Shown here: positions 1 to 7,311 of the stretch, one piece after another
Numbering within the stretch: the first letter of the stretch is position 1
Layout: the number at the start of each line of letters is the position of its first letter
NCBI GenBank assembly: GCA_026770615.1
Contig: MU631758.1
Coordinates: 80,781-91,693 of the forward strand
From: Pavlovales sp. CCMP2436
Taxonomy: Eukaryota; Haptophyta; Pavlovophyceae; Pavlovales
DNA length: 10,913 nucleotides
Direction: 5' to 3'
The notes under the pieces: model-generated
What the model was told of the DNA's origin: nothing
The model's input: only the letters and a program-made list of their open reading frames with translations
Database searches by the model: none
Translations under genes and position numbers: made by a program

Positions 1-37
1 ACCCTAACCCCAACCCCCGCTTCCTCCCCGCCCGCAG

Positions 38-909
38 GTTCGGACGGGCTGTGGGACCTGTGGCAGTTCGACGAGGCGGTAGAGGAGGTAAATACTAAGA
101 TACTAGTAATAGTAGTGGTGGTGGTTGTCCAAAAAAAAACGCAACACCAAATAACAATAACAAAAAAAAAATACAATTACAACAATACTCATCATAATAG
201 TGGCTCGCATCGGAGCATGACCTCATAATAACGATGATCCTATAATAGAAGTAATGATAATAATAATAATAATAATAATGGTTATGATGAAAACCATCAG
301 AATAATATCAATACCAATACCAATACCAATAATCACAACAGGTGCTCGCCTCGGGGCACGACCTCACGACGCAGCGTGGCGTGCAGGAGGCAAACGACTC
401 GCTGCTCGCTCTCACGCAGCAGAAGGGGGAGGAGCTACTCGGTACTCTTTTTTTTCTTCTTTTTTTTCTTTTTCTTTTAGCAGAGGAGAGGAGAGGATCT
501 ACTCGGTGCGGCCCGCTGCCCACTGCTGTTGACTGCTTTTATTATCGTTAGTATCGGTATGTTTATTCATAGCAGAGGGGAGAGGAGATACTCGGTGCGT
601 GTGTGTGTGCGTGCGTGCGTGTGAGTGTGTGTGTGTGTGCGCGCGCGCGCGCGTGTATGTGCGTGTGTGGCTGCTAGCTCTCTCTCTCTCTCTCCCCCCC
701 CTCCTCTCTCTCACACACACACACACGCACACTCTCTCTGGTCCGCAGGCCACTCGACCGATGACACCACAACGGTGCTCATCTCCCTGCTGCCGCTTCC
801 GCGCGTGGAGCATGCGGCGCGCGACTCGCCAGCGGCCAACGCGGCGCGCGTGCCTCCCCGGCGAGCTGCTGAATCGGAGGAGGACGAGGAGGAAGAAGAA
901 TGGGCTTAA
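38..909 (+). CDS. PP2C-type Ser/Thr protein phosphatase, C-terminal exons (5'-partial)
   Basis: Metal-dependent protein phosphatase of the PPM/PP2C family, which removes phosphate from Ser/Thr using two bound metal ions. Three exons are visible: 38-87, 342-441 and 749-909, stop TAA at 907-909. Intron phases agree (0, then 1), so the reading frame stays open. The first exon encodes SDGLWDLW, the conserved PP2C motif holding a metal-binding Asp. The second encodes the helix with VLASGHDL and ends in EELL. The third opens with GHSTDDTTTVLISLL, the equivalent of the family's final GSxDNITVVVV strand with its metal-binding Asp. After it comes a tail of about 35 residues that is acidic (ESEEDEEEEEWA), unlike the compact PP2C core. 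The catalytic N-terminal two thirds lies upstream of the window. The family call is firm; subfamily and substrate cannot be told. Both introns contain duplicated splice-edge DNA. Confidence 0.85.
88..341 (+). repeat. PP2C intron 1 with an internal copy of the next exon's 5' edge
   Basis: Intron from GTAAAT (88) to CACAACAG (341), AT-rich and dominated by AAT, CCAAT and GTG-type simple repeats. Positions 203-225 match exon positions 344-366 at 20 of 23 bases (gctcgc-tcgg-gca-gacctca core), so the start of the downstream exon has a diverged duplicate inside the intron, preceded by an ATAG that resembles an acceptor. Confidence 0.7.
442..748 (+). repeat. PP2C intron 2: repeated donor segments plus TG/CG, CT and CA tracts
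   Basis: Intron from GTACTC (442) to GTCCGCAG (748). The exon-end segment, GA-rich DNA followed by TACTCGGT (about 427-443), recurs at 481-507 and at 572-596, each time ending in ACTCGGTGCG. The copy at 481 follows a long T/C tract ending in TTTTAG, so 481-505 looks like a 25-nt exon with its own acceptor and donor; including it would break the frame. The rest is alternating (TG)n/(CG)n at 597-668, a CT/C tract at about 678-712 and (CA)n at 713-735. Confidence 0.7.
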
Positions 910-1184
910 AAAAAAGGTGTCGCTCGCCGCGTGATGAGCAGCTGCCCCGGCTGATCGCCAGAAGTACGTGCGCCAACGAGCGATGGGCGAGTGCGCGCAT
1001 GCAAAGGGGGGAGGAGATGACGCTTAGATGCGCTACCGTTCGGTTCTTAGGCCCTGGCGTCGGCTTCCTCCCGTGGCAGTATTTCAACGCACTGTCACTA
1101 ATAATTAGTATTTAATCAACAACATCAGCTTTAGATTTAGTAATCATCGAAATTCGAGTGTGAGTCAGTAGCCATTGCTCAAGA
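910..1184. other. 3' flank of the phosphatase gene, no gene recognised
   Basis: Begins with an A8 run just after the stop and turns from GC-rich to AT-rich near 1090. No canonical AATAAA and no convincing ORF were seen. It probably holds the 3' UTR and spacer before the inverted-repeat cluster. Confidence 0.4.
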
Positions 1185-1376
1185 GGGTCGAAATCCGAAT
1201 TTTTATTAGTGGCGCGATTCCGCACTGGGGACTCGGGGAAAAGCTGTGGGCGGGGTCCACGAGAAGGTAGACCTTACAATGTTCGCCCCTGCGGGCTTCT
1301 GTCGATAGCTGCTGTCGAATAGAGCCCTACTGGAAGGTCGGAGCCCACTTGGTGTGTCTCTCGTGTGTCTCAGGGG

Positions 1377-1593
1377 GTCGAAATCCGAATTAGTGGCCAG
1401 TCCGGGGGAAAATCGCGAAAAAATCCGGTTAAAATCCTCCGGAGCAACTCACGAACCGGAGGTGGTGCACAAAATTTAGTTGCAGATTCGTGAATGGGAC
1501 GCCACGAATCTGGAACTAACTTTTGTGCACCACTTCGGGAACCATGACTTTCTTTTCGCTTCCGAACGCTGAAAATCGGAAATGTTAGTTACC
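1377..1593 (+). repeat. Repeat unit I of the foldback family
   Basis: About 216 bp running from GTCGAAATCCGAATTAGTGG to ATCGGAAATGTTAGTTAC. It is a direct relative of unit II at 2467-2678 (same start, same AGTCCGGGGG block, same hairpin position, same GGGAACCATGACTTTCTT block, same end). It sits inside the larger inverted structure. Confidence 0.7.
1462..1533 (+). repeat. Hairpin of unit I (31-bp stem, 10-nt loop)
   Basis: Positions 1462-1492 pair with 1503-1533. The outer 13 bp (GTGGTGCACAAAA) are perfect and the whole stem has only two mismatches; the loop is 1493-1502. Confidence 0.85.
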
Positions 1594-1846
1594 TTTAGTG
1601 TGTTGTCGACCCCAGAGGCACACGAGAGGCACACGAGGTGGGCTCCCACCGTCGAGGAGGGCTCTATTCGACAACAGCTATCGACACTTAGCGCGCAGGG
1701 GCGAACGATCTCTACGTCTTCGACCCGGCCACAGCTTTTCCCCCTCCCCAGTGCGGAATCGCGCCACTAATTCGGATTTCGACCCCAGGGGTCGACGACA
1801 TGCCAAAGGTAACTAACATTAACAATGTAACATTTCCGATCCTCTG

Positions 1847-2325
1847 CGGGCTATGGCTCAGGTCAACCCCGGTCAGAGGACAACCATCTTGAGCGCTTCG
1901 CCGAAGACAAGAACGAAATGTGGCCAGTAAATTTTTAAATATATGTATCTGCAGTAGATTCGTAACTGACTTTTTATAAACATGGACGCCCAATAACTAA
2001 CTTGCCTCTTAAAATTAAATACACAAATTCAAAATGCTACATACTGTATCCATTTTTTCTCACATTTTAATATTTTTCTTCGTTGTGCTAAATACGGTAT
2101 CCACCAATCCCCTTTTTTTAAAAGACCACTTTGTTAGTTACTGATTTACTACCTCACGCATTCAAATTCACAAATTTCTGATAAATGTATAGAATAAACT
2201 CTCCGAGACGAATCCAGCAAGCCTAGAGCGAGATCTGTCTTCAACTATGGAGGCGCACAGTGCTCAGGATGGTCGTCCCCCACTTTCGGACTGACCGGGG
2301 GTGACCGAAGTCATAGCCAGCGCTT
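1847..2325. repeat. Inverted arms around an AT-rich core
   Basis: Positions 1847-1900 (GGCTATGGCTCAGGTCAACC, then a CCATCTTGAGCGC end) are the imperfect reverse complement of about 2251-2320 (GTGCTCAGGATGG ... GTCATAGCC). The core, about 1920-2225, is AT-rich, has no convincing ORF and differs sharply in composition from the arms. It may be a further inserted element or ordinary spacer. Confidence 0.55.
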
Positions 2326-2460
2326 GGAAGCGGAAACGGGAAAGAAAGTCACGGTTCCCGAAGTGAACCCGGGGAGTTAGTGGCAGATTCTTGAAATGGG
2401 GCGCCGCCCCATTCACGAACCTGCCACTACATATGTCATTCGAATTTCGACCCAAGGGCC
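2250..2460 (-). repeat. Repeat unit III (inverted, shortened relative of units I and II)
   Basis: Read on the minus strand it carries the same order of blocks as units I and II: TTTCGAA-like start (2437-2452), hairpin, then GGGAACCGTGACTTTCTTTCCC and CTTCCAAGCG. It lacks the GAGCAACTCA-to-CCGG segment present in the other two. With unit II it forms a large palindrome centred near 2457. Confidence 0.6.
2378..2429 (+). repeat. Hairpin of unit III (about 25-bp stem, almost no loop)
   Basis: Positions 2378-2403 (starting TAGTGGCAG) are an imperfect palindrome with 2404-2429 (ending CTGCCACTA). There are two mismatches and one bulged base. Confidence 0.75.
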
Positions 2461-2466
2461 AAAATG

Positions 2467-2678
2467 GTCGAAATCCGAATTAGTGGCGAGTCCGGGGGGA
2501 ATTTCAAAAAAAAGTCCGGCACATGTTTTTTGAGCAACTCAGGAACCGGACCGGTGGTGCCGCGGAGTTAGTTGCAGATTCGTAAATGGGGCAATCTGCA
2601 ACTAACTCCGCGGCACCACTTCGGGAACCATGACTTTCTTATTGCTTCCGAACGCTGAGAATCGGAAATGTTGGTTAC
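2467..2678 (+). repeat. Repeat unit II of the foldback family
   Basis: About 212 bp from GTCGAAATCCGAATTAGTGG to ATCGGAAATGTTGGTTAC, in direct orientation to unit I. The flanks and 3' part match unit I well, while the hairpin stem and the AT-rich segment before it have diverged. Confidence 0.7.
2554..2619 (+). repeat. Hairpin of unit II (perfect 27-bp stem, 12-nt loop)
   Basis: Positions 2554-2580 pair perfectly with 2593-2619; the loop is 2581-2592 (CGTAAATGGGGC). It occupies the same place as the unit I hairpin but with a different mid-stem sequence (CCGCGGA where unit I has CACAAAA). Confidence 0.9.
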
Positions 2679-2717
2679 AGTCATACAGTCAGTATATAGA
2701 ACATTTTGAAAATGTCG

Positions 2718-2880
2718 CGTGCCAAATTTGCAAACATTCCGGTGATGGAAGGTTCTCCCCGCTTGAGTGGATGGGTGGTGATTCACCCACTTATTTGTTC
2801 CACCCACCCACTTCTCCTCCGCAGCCTCCACCCACCGCTCACTTGGCTGGCGAGTGAGCGGAAACGGCCCGCGCAGCGGA
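2718..2880 (-). repeat. Inverted copy of the start region of the transposase-like gene
   Basis: GCCAAATTTGCAAACATTCC at 2721-2740 is, with one change, the reverse complement of the DNA around the ATG at 3605. Beyond it both copies have CACCCACTT/GTGAGCGGAAACGG-type sequence. The match is patchy after the first 26 bp. It could be the second terminal repeat of an element spanning about 2718-3627, or the leftover of a rearranged copy. Confidence 0.5.
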
Positions 2881-3000
2881 TTATTTTTGAACCTTATTGA
2901 GCGCTGGTACGCCCTGCGGCGGCGCATATATTGGCATATCGCCGATGCTCGCCTCAGCCGTGCATCATCGTAGGCCGGCTGCCAAGGGTCTAGACTCTAG

Positions 3001-3351
3001 TTATAGGCAGACAGACTCGAGCAGCGGGCTCATCAAAGTGATACCCCACACGTGGCCAGAGCCCCAGTCGACATCAGGCAATCTGGCCTGGCGTGCGATC
3101 CGTGCGAGCGTGTTACGGGCGTCGTTTTGCTTCTTCGTGCGGGGCTTGGATCGTTCCTGGGTCGCAGTGGTCCCGCAGGCCCTCTTGTGCCTGACCAATA
3201 TCGGCCTGGACGCGTAGCGCTTGTTGCACCCAGGGTTCAAGCACGGGAAGGTGGTTGAACCTGACAGCGGACGTGTCTTCGGTGCGAAGACAGTAGTCGC
3301 AGGCGTGTCTCCGGCCGGCGCACTCGCAGGCGCGCCCGCTGCGCTCGCCAT
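3001..3351 (-). CDS. Small C2HC zinc-finger protein (hypothetical, transposon-associated)
   Basis: A 116-residue ORF with its ATG at 3351 in good eukaryotic start context (A at -3, G at +4) and a TAA at 3003-3001. Order: an Ala/Pro/Thr-rich N-terminus (1-33); one zinc finger at 37-59 with C37, C42, H55 and C59 (C-X4-C-X12-H-X3-C, with a ...KRYASRPILVRH... helix); then a basic stretch (RSKPRTKKQN) and a tail. Its size and layout suggest DNA binding. It is divergent from the transposase-like gene and lies between that gene's start and an inverted copy of the start, so it may be a helper protein of the same element or a leftover host gene. I do not recognise a named family. The ORF could be part of a longer spliced gene, though no splice site demanded it. 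Confidence 0.5.
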   Translation of the reverse strand: MASAAGAPASAPAGDTPATTVFAPKTRPLSGSTTFPCLNPGCNKRYASRPILVRHKRACGTTATQERSKPRTKKQNDARNTLARIARQARLPDVDWGSGHVWGITLMSPLLESVCL

Positions 3352-3660
3352 GCTTTAGCCCTCTGGAGGCGGTCAGGTTGGGCCAATTGAAATTGTCGAA
3401 AGTCTAAACTGCTCAACTTTTCTCAATGTGGCTGGCTCACATTCCGCTCACTCTCCTCACTTCCACCCACTCTTTCATTTCATCTGATTATCGCTCACTC
3501 CCCCCACTTCCGCCCACCCACTTCCCCGTTTCCGCTCCACCCATCACCTACTCACTCCCCAGCGGTCTCCACCCACCCCCCACTCAATTCCTTCCCCCAC
3601 CGGAATGTCTGCAAATTTGGCTCCTGAGCCTGCCCGAGCAGAGTACGCGATCGGGGGGAC
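3352..3660. promoter_or_regulatory. Presumed shared upstream region of the zinc-finger and transposase-like ORFs
   Basis: About 300 bp between divergent starts. It contains a CCAATTG box (3383-3389) and then a long C/T-rich stretch with many CCACCCACTT and CTCACTCC repeats (about 3435-3600), similar in kind to DNA at 2790-2850. No TATA box is clear. An upstream ATG at 3605 is present, but the ATG at 3661 (GGGACATGGCG) has the better context and leads into the more protein-like frame. Confidence 0.35.
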
Positions 3661-3754
3661 ATGGCGCCTACGAGAGACACCGTCAACGAGGGCACCGTCG
3701 ACGGCGTTCGCTACACGCGCGCAGGGACGAAGAATGTACACATCTTCGTCCCGT

Positions 3755-3786
3755 CGGCGGGGTCCACCGGCGGGGTCCACCGGCGG
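3755..3786 (+). repeat. 13-bp tandem duplication causing a frameshift
   Basis: CGGCGGGGTCCAC occurs at 3755-3767 and again at 3768-3780, with a partial third copy. Counting one copy only, the frame from ATG 3661 (KNVHIFVPSAGSTGG) continues directly into FKRYTV... in the next frame, so the duplication is the likely lesion. Confidence 0.75.
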
Positions 3787-4373
3787 GTTCAAGAGGTACA
3801 CCGTCCGTACCGCGCGGAGAGACGGCACACCGCGGGGTCTTACCGAGGATCTCGTGCGGGCCAAGCTGGACGAGCTACTCTTGCTCGGCGCCGCAACGGC
3901 AGCGCCCGCCGCCGAGCCCGTCGTCGCCGACGCGCCCGTCGCCGACTTCGACTCCGACGCTGGGTAGCGGCAGTCCAAGCGCTCTCGCAAAGGCGAGCGC
4001 GAGGCTCCTTTCAGTCCGAGCAGAGGGTGGTCTTCCTTCGAGCGGAAACGGGCTGACGACGGGCGGCACGTGAGCACGCGCGACTATTCGTACGAGGAGC
4101 TGTATAACTTTGTCGCATCGGTCCGACCGCACATCGCCGCGCTCATCGGCGAACCATCCGAGAACGTTGAGCGTGCCATCGAAGCGCTGTAGCTCGCCGT
4201 CGCCGACTGCATCGATGGTGAAGAGTCGGTCGTTGATCGCACGGATATTGAGCTGGTAGAGAGGCACGAGCCGCCGTCCCCACCGCAATCCGTTGACGCA
4301 GGCGGCGCGGTGACAGACGGTGCGGAGGCAGGCGACGTGGCGGAAGGCGGCTACGACTCTGCTCGAGGCTCGG

Positions 4374-4445
4374 GGTGCGGCGCGAGATGCGGCGCGAGGT
4401 GCAGCGCGAGGCGCGGCGCGAGGCGCGGCGCGAGGCGCGGTGCGA
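4374..4445 (+). repeat. Six 12-bp tandem units coding an Ala/Arg/Gly repeat
   Basis: Units 4374-4385, 4386-4397, 4398-4409, 4410-4421, 4422-4433 and 4434-4445 are variants of GGCGCGGCGCGA. In one frame they give repeated RGAA residues. The period is a multiple of three, so unit gain or loss would not shift the frame. Confidence 0.85.
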
Positions 4446-5157
4446 GTTGAGGCTGGTTCAGAGCTGCGCGCAACGCTGAGGGAAAGCATCTCGCTGCAGA
4501 AGTCGGGAAGGGTCGCGGAGGCCGGGGCTCGCTGCGCGCTTGCAGGCCAAGCTGTTGGAGCTCAGCCCCGAGGAGGACGCGATGCTAGCCAAGCGCGAGG
4601 CGGAGCTCGCCAAGAAGCGCGCCCAGCAGATGCGGGCGGATTTCTTCTCGCTCGGCAACTGGAGCCTCACCGCCGACGTGCTCAAGCGCTTCCTCGACAC
4701 GTCCGAGGTCAAGCAGCTCATGCCGGGCGGGGCAGCGCAGAGCCGCGCCGAGAAGAACGACGAGAAGACGGCCGCCGCCCTGCTCATCGCAGCCAAGAGC
4801 TTCTTCGGCGAGATCATGTCGACCAAGGGCCGCCGCTCGGATTCTGACATGAACGCGTTCTGGGCGGCGATCGCAGCGCTGATGCCCGCTGGCCTCATCG
4901 ACGGCTGCGGCGGCGCGTCGGCGTCCCGAATCCTCGGCGTCCACCACCGCGTCATCACCAAGGGCGTCGAGGTGCGAGCTGGGATTGAGGAGCACGGCAG
5001 AGGCTGGGTCCAGCTGCGATACAGCGCCCACCAAGACCGCGTTGACCTGCGGCTGATCGCCGAGTGGTGGCACTCGGATGAGGGCTCCACGGAGGACAAC
5101 CAGAACAAGGAGCCTGTCCGAGTGTACCTCCCCGGCGATCGCCGCGGCTGCCTCGGC

Positions 5158-5340
5158 GCGGCGCGGCGCGCACCCGCTCGCGCGCCGGCCCCAGTGTCCG
5201 CACAGGTTACTGAGAGCGGCGGCGCGGTAGGCGGCGCAGGCGGCACGGATGCAGGCGGCGCGGCGGCGGGCGGCGCGGCAGCAGGTGGCGCGGCGCGCAG
5301 CGCGAGCGACGGCGCGGCGCAGGTGCGCGGCGCGGCCTGG
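5158..5340 (+). repeat. GCGGCG-rich low-complexity linker inside the transposase-like gene
   Basis: Repeats of GGCGGCGCGGC-type DNA encode an Ala/Gly-rich stretch between the helix-turn-helix-like and Cys-cluster regions. The frame change near 5330 falls at the end of this repeat, where slippage or a missed splice is easiest. Confidence 0.7.
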
Positions 5341-6663
5341 TGCTGCACAGCCTGACAACGAGGAGGCGCGCGCCTACAGCATCCACTGGCGTCGCGCGCA
5401 GATCGGCAGCAACAAGGACGCGCTCCGCGCCTTTCAGGACTCTGCTCAGGCAAGGATGCTCGCCGAGGCGACCAAGACGGCCAGGCGGCCGCTCGGCGTC
5501 GCGGTCGGCGTCAAGCTGCTGGCGAAGGCGCGCTGCGCGTGCATCAAGCCGCGCCGCTCGGCGGAGTGCGACTGTAAAATCTGCTCGGTCGTGCACCACA
5601 ACCTGCCCATCTTCAACAAATCGCGGCAAGTATGGCGGAAGCACGTCGCGCAGACGGGCGTTTGCACCTGCGGCACCTGCTCGGAGCCCGCCGTGAAGGA
5701 GGCGTGGCTCGGCATGACCAAGTCGCTGCGGGCGCTCGAGGCCACGCTCCTCCCGTGCGTCAAGGTTGTCTACCTACAGATCTCCTCCGCCGAGGGCGCG
5801 CCGTTTGCCATGCATCACCGCGCGTGCACGCGCGGTGATTGTGGGCACGCCAAGTCGCTGGCCTTCCGGTTTCTGTGTCCGGGCCGCGCGGATGGCAATG
5901 ACACGCTGTGCGGCTGGGCGAAAGCGTTCCCCAAGCAGTGCCCGATCGAGTACTCCGAGAACGAGCGCATGCGCTGGCACGCGTGGGAGCCGCGTCTGAG
6001 GGGCACGAGCAAGGAAGGTGTCTCGTTTAATTCGGATGAGCTCGTGCCGCGCGACGGCGCCCGCGCGCAGGTCATGCGCGAGTTCCGCGCAGATGTCGAG
6101 ACGTACCTGCCACACATCTGGGAGGTGCGGCTCATGCGACACGCGGTGCGGCTGTTTGAGGAGCGCAAAGACCTGGTGACCGCCACGCGCCACAGCGACT
6201 ACGCCTCGCAGGTGCCTATCGTGCGCGCGAGCACCGCCACGTGCGCGAGCAAGGAGTGGATCAACAACTGCGTGAGCGTGATCGGCTTAAAACCGCGCAA
6301 CGTTGAGGTGCTGCTTCGCCGCCAAGCACACGCCGCTACCGAGGGCGAGCCGAGCACTCGCACCGCCCGTCGGCAGACCGTCCTCATCGCGTTCGGCATG
6401 TTTGCCAACACGTACAAGCCCGACGCGCGCTCCTTCAACGTGCAGGCCGCCGACCTCGACTCGATCCTCAAGACCGGCGAGTCCATCCACGGTGAGTGGT
6501 TCTACATGGGCAAGCGGCTGCCGGGCGGCAAGCTACGCGCAGAGCTGCCGCCGCCATCACCGACTACGAGGGGCCGCAGCCGTTCTTCCCCGAGATGAAG
6601 CGTGTGATGGAGGTGACGGACGGGGCTCCTACGCAGTTCGACAACAGGACGCACTACCACCAG

Positions 6664-6759
6664 GTAACCACCTCACCCCATCCCTCCCCCCACACCCACC
6701 CACACCCACACACACACACCACTCTGACTTATGAAATCACCCCTATTTTATGAATACAG
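6664..6759 (+). other. 96-nt intron in the transposase-like gene
   Basis: GTAACC at 6664 to GAATACAG ending at 6759, phase 0, joining ...THYHQ to TAAWRAQ... It contains C-rich and CA repeats in its 5' half and an AT-rich 3' half with stops in the reading frame. Removing it restores the DGAPTQF...HGKSVCDG order. Confidence 0.8.
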
Positions 6760-7311
6760 ACCGCCGCGTGGAGGGCACAGTCACGCTGGGACATCATCCG
6801 CGCTGCCATCAAGCTGGTCACGATGCACGGCAAGAGCGTGTGCGACGGCGCGAGCAACGCGCCCAAAAACGCGCTCGTGGAGGCGGGCGCCCAGGGCCTG
6901 CTCGTCGAGCCAGGCGCGCGCGGCGCCCTGCTCTACCTCGCGGAGGCCAAGCAGACGCCGTCCGAGGCCAAGATTGACGGTGGCGGTTATTGGCAGGTGG
7001 ATAGTATCCTCTACGGCTACTACGACCTGTCGCTCTTCGCCGCTTCGGCCGTCCCCGACGCGGTGCCGTTCGTTGGTTCGAGCAAGGTGCACATGAGCTG
7101 TGGCCTGTGCATGGACGACGAGCAGGTGATGCGCAGCGGGCCGCTCACGTACCTTGACATCTTCTGCCCGTGCGCCCCGTGCTGCCGCCTCGACTTCGCC
7201 CCCTGCGAGATGACGGCCGTGTTTGGCACGGTGCAGGTCTCGAACGTGAAGCGCGCGTCCTGGACAGGACTGCTGTCGCAGACGGAGAGCTTGCAGGAGT
7301 TCGCCGCCTGA

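Larger units (their letters stand above)
1185..1845. mobile_element. Foldback/MITE-like element with long inverted arms
   Basis: Arm 1185-1380 is an imperfect reverse complement of 1605-1786. Both ends carry the GTCGAAATCCGAAT motif (1187-1200, and inverted at 1770-1783), followed by the shared GTGGCGCGATTCCGCACTGGGGA block and the shared GAATAGAGCCCT and AGCTGTCG blocks. The outer sequence also pairs: ATCGGAAATGTTAGTTACC (1575-1593) reappears inverted around 1809-1842. No transposase ORF lies inside, so this is a non-autonomous element or a rearranged pair of elements. Target-site duplications could not be identified. Confidence 0.65.
3661..7311 (+). pseudogene. Large cysteine-rich RNase H-fold transposase-like gene, frame-disrupted
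   Basis: One long gene read through frame breaks: ATG 3661, stop TGA 7309-7311. Parts in order: an N-terminal region (3661-4190); an Arg/Ala repeat (4374-4445); a helical region (about 4540-4850); a helix-turn-helix-like stretch with RILGVHH, then AEWWHSDEGSTEDN (about 4915-5103); a low-complexity linker (5150-5345); Cys clusters CACI...CDCKIC (5534-5584), CTCGTC (about 5663-5680) and HHRACTRGDCGH (about 5815-5850). A catalytic-looking core follows with SDY (Asp codon 6197), TDGAPTQFDNR (Asp 6619) and HGKSVCDGASNAPK (Asp 6844), and a Cys-rich tail (7090-7210). The DGxxxQF plus HGKxxCDG pattern recalls a transposase-like family seen in animal and algal genomes; I cannot name the superfamily. 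Breaks: a 13-bp duplication near 3768, TAGs at 3965 and 4190, and frame changes near 4350, 4535, 5330 and 6545. Some may be unrecognised introns; overall a decayed copy is likelier. Confidence 0.6.

Noticed and set aside
1..17. Telomere-like CCCTAACCCC at the window start
   Set aside because: Only one or two units, directly followed by an exon of the phosphatase gene; it is part of a C-rich intron end.
597..735. CRISPR or satellite array
   Set aside because: These are dinucleotide and homopyrimidine tracts in a eukaryotic intron, with no repeat-spacer structure.
2568..2927. Minus-strand ORF over the repeat cluster
   Set aside because: It crosses a hairpin and unrelated repeat boundaries and has no domain; it is a chance opening.
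3426..4073. ORF starting at 3426 on the plus strand
   Set aside because: Its first third is translated C/T-rich upstream repeats and the rest is out of frame with the protein-like sequence.
4458..5453. Long minus-strand ORFs under the transposase-like gene (331 and 257 residues)
   Set aside because: Arg/Ala/Pro-rich translations typical of antisense frames in GC-rich DNA; the plus frames carry the recognisable motifs.
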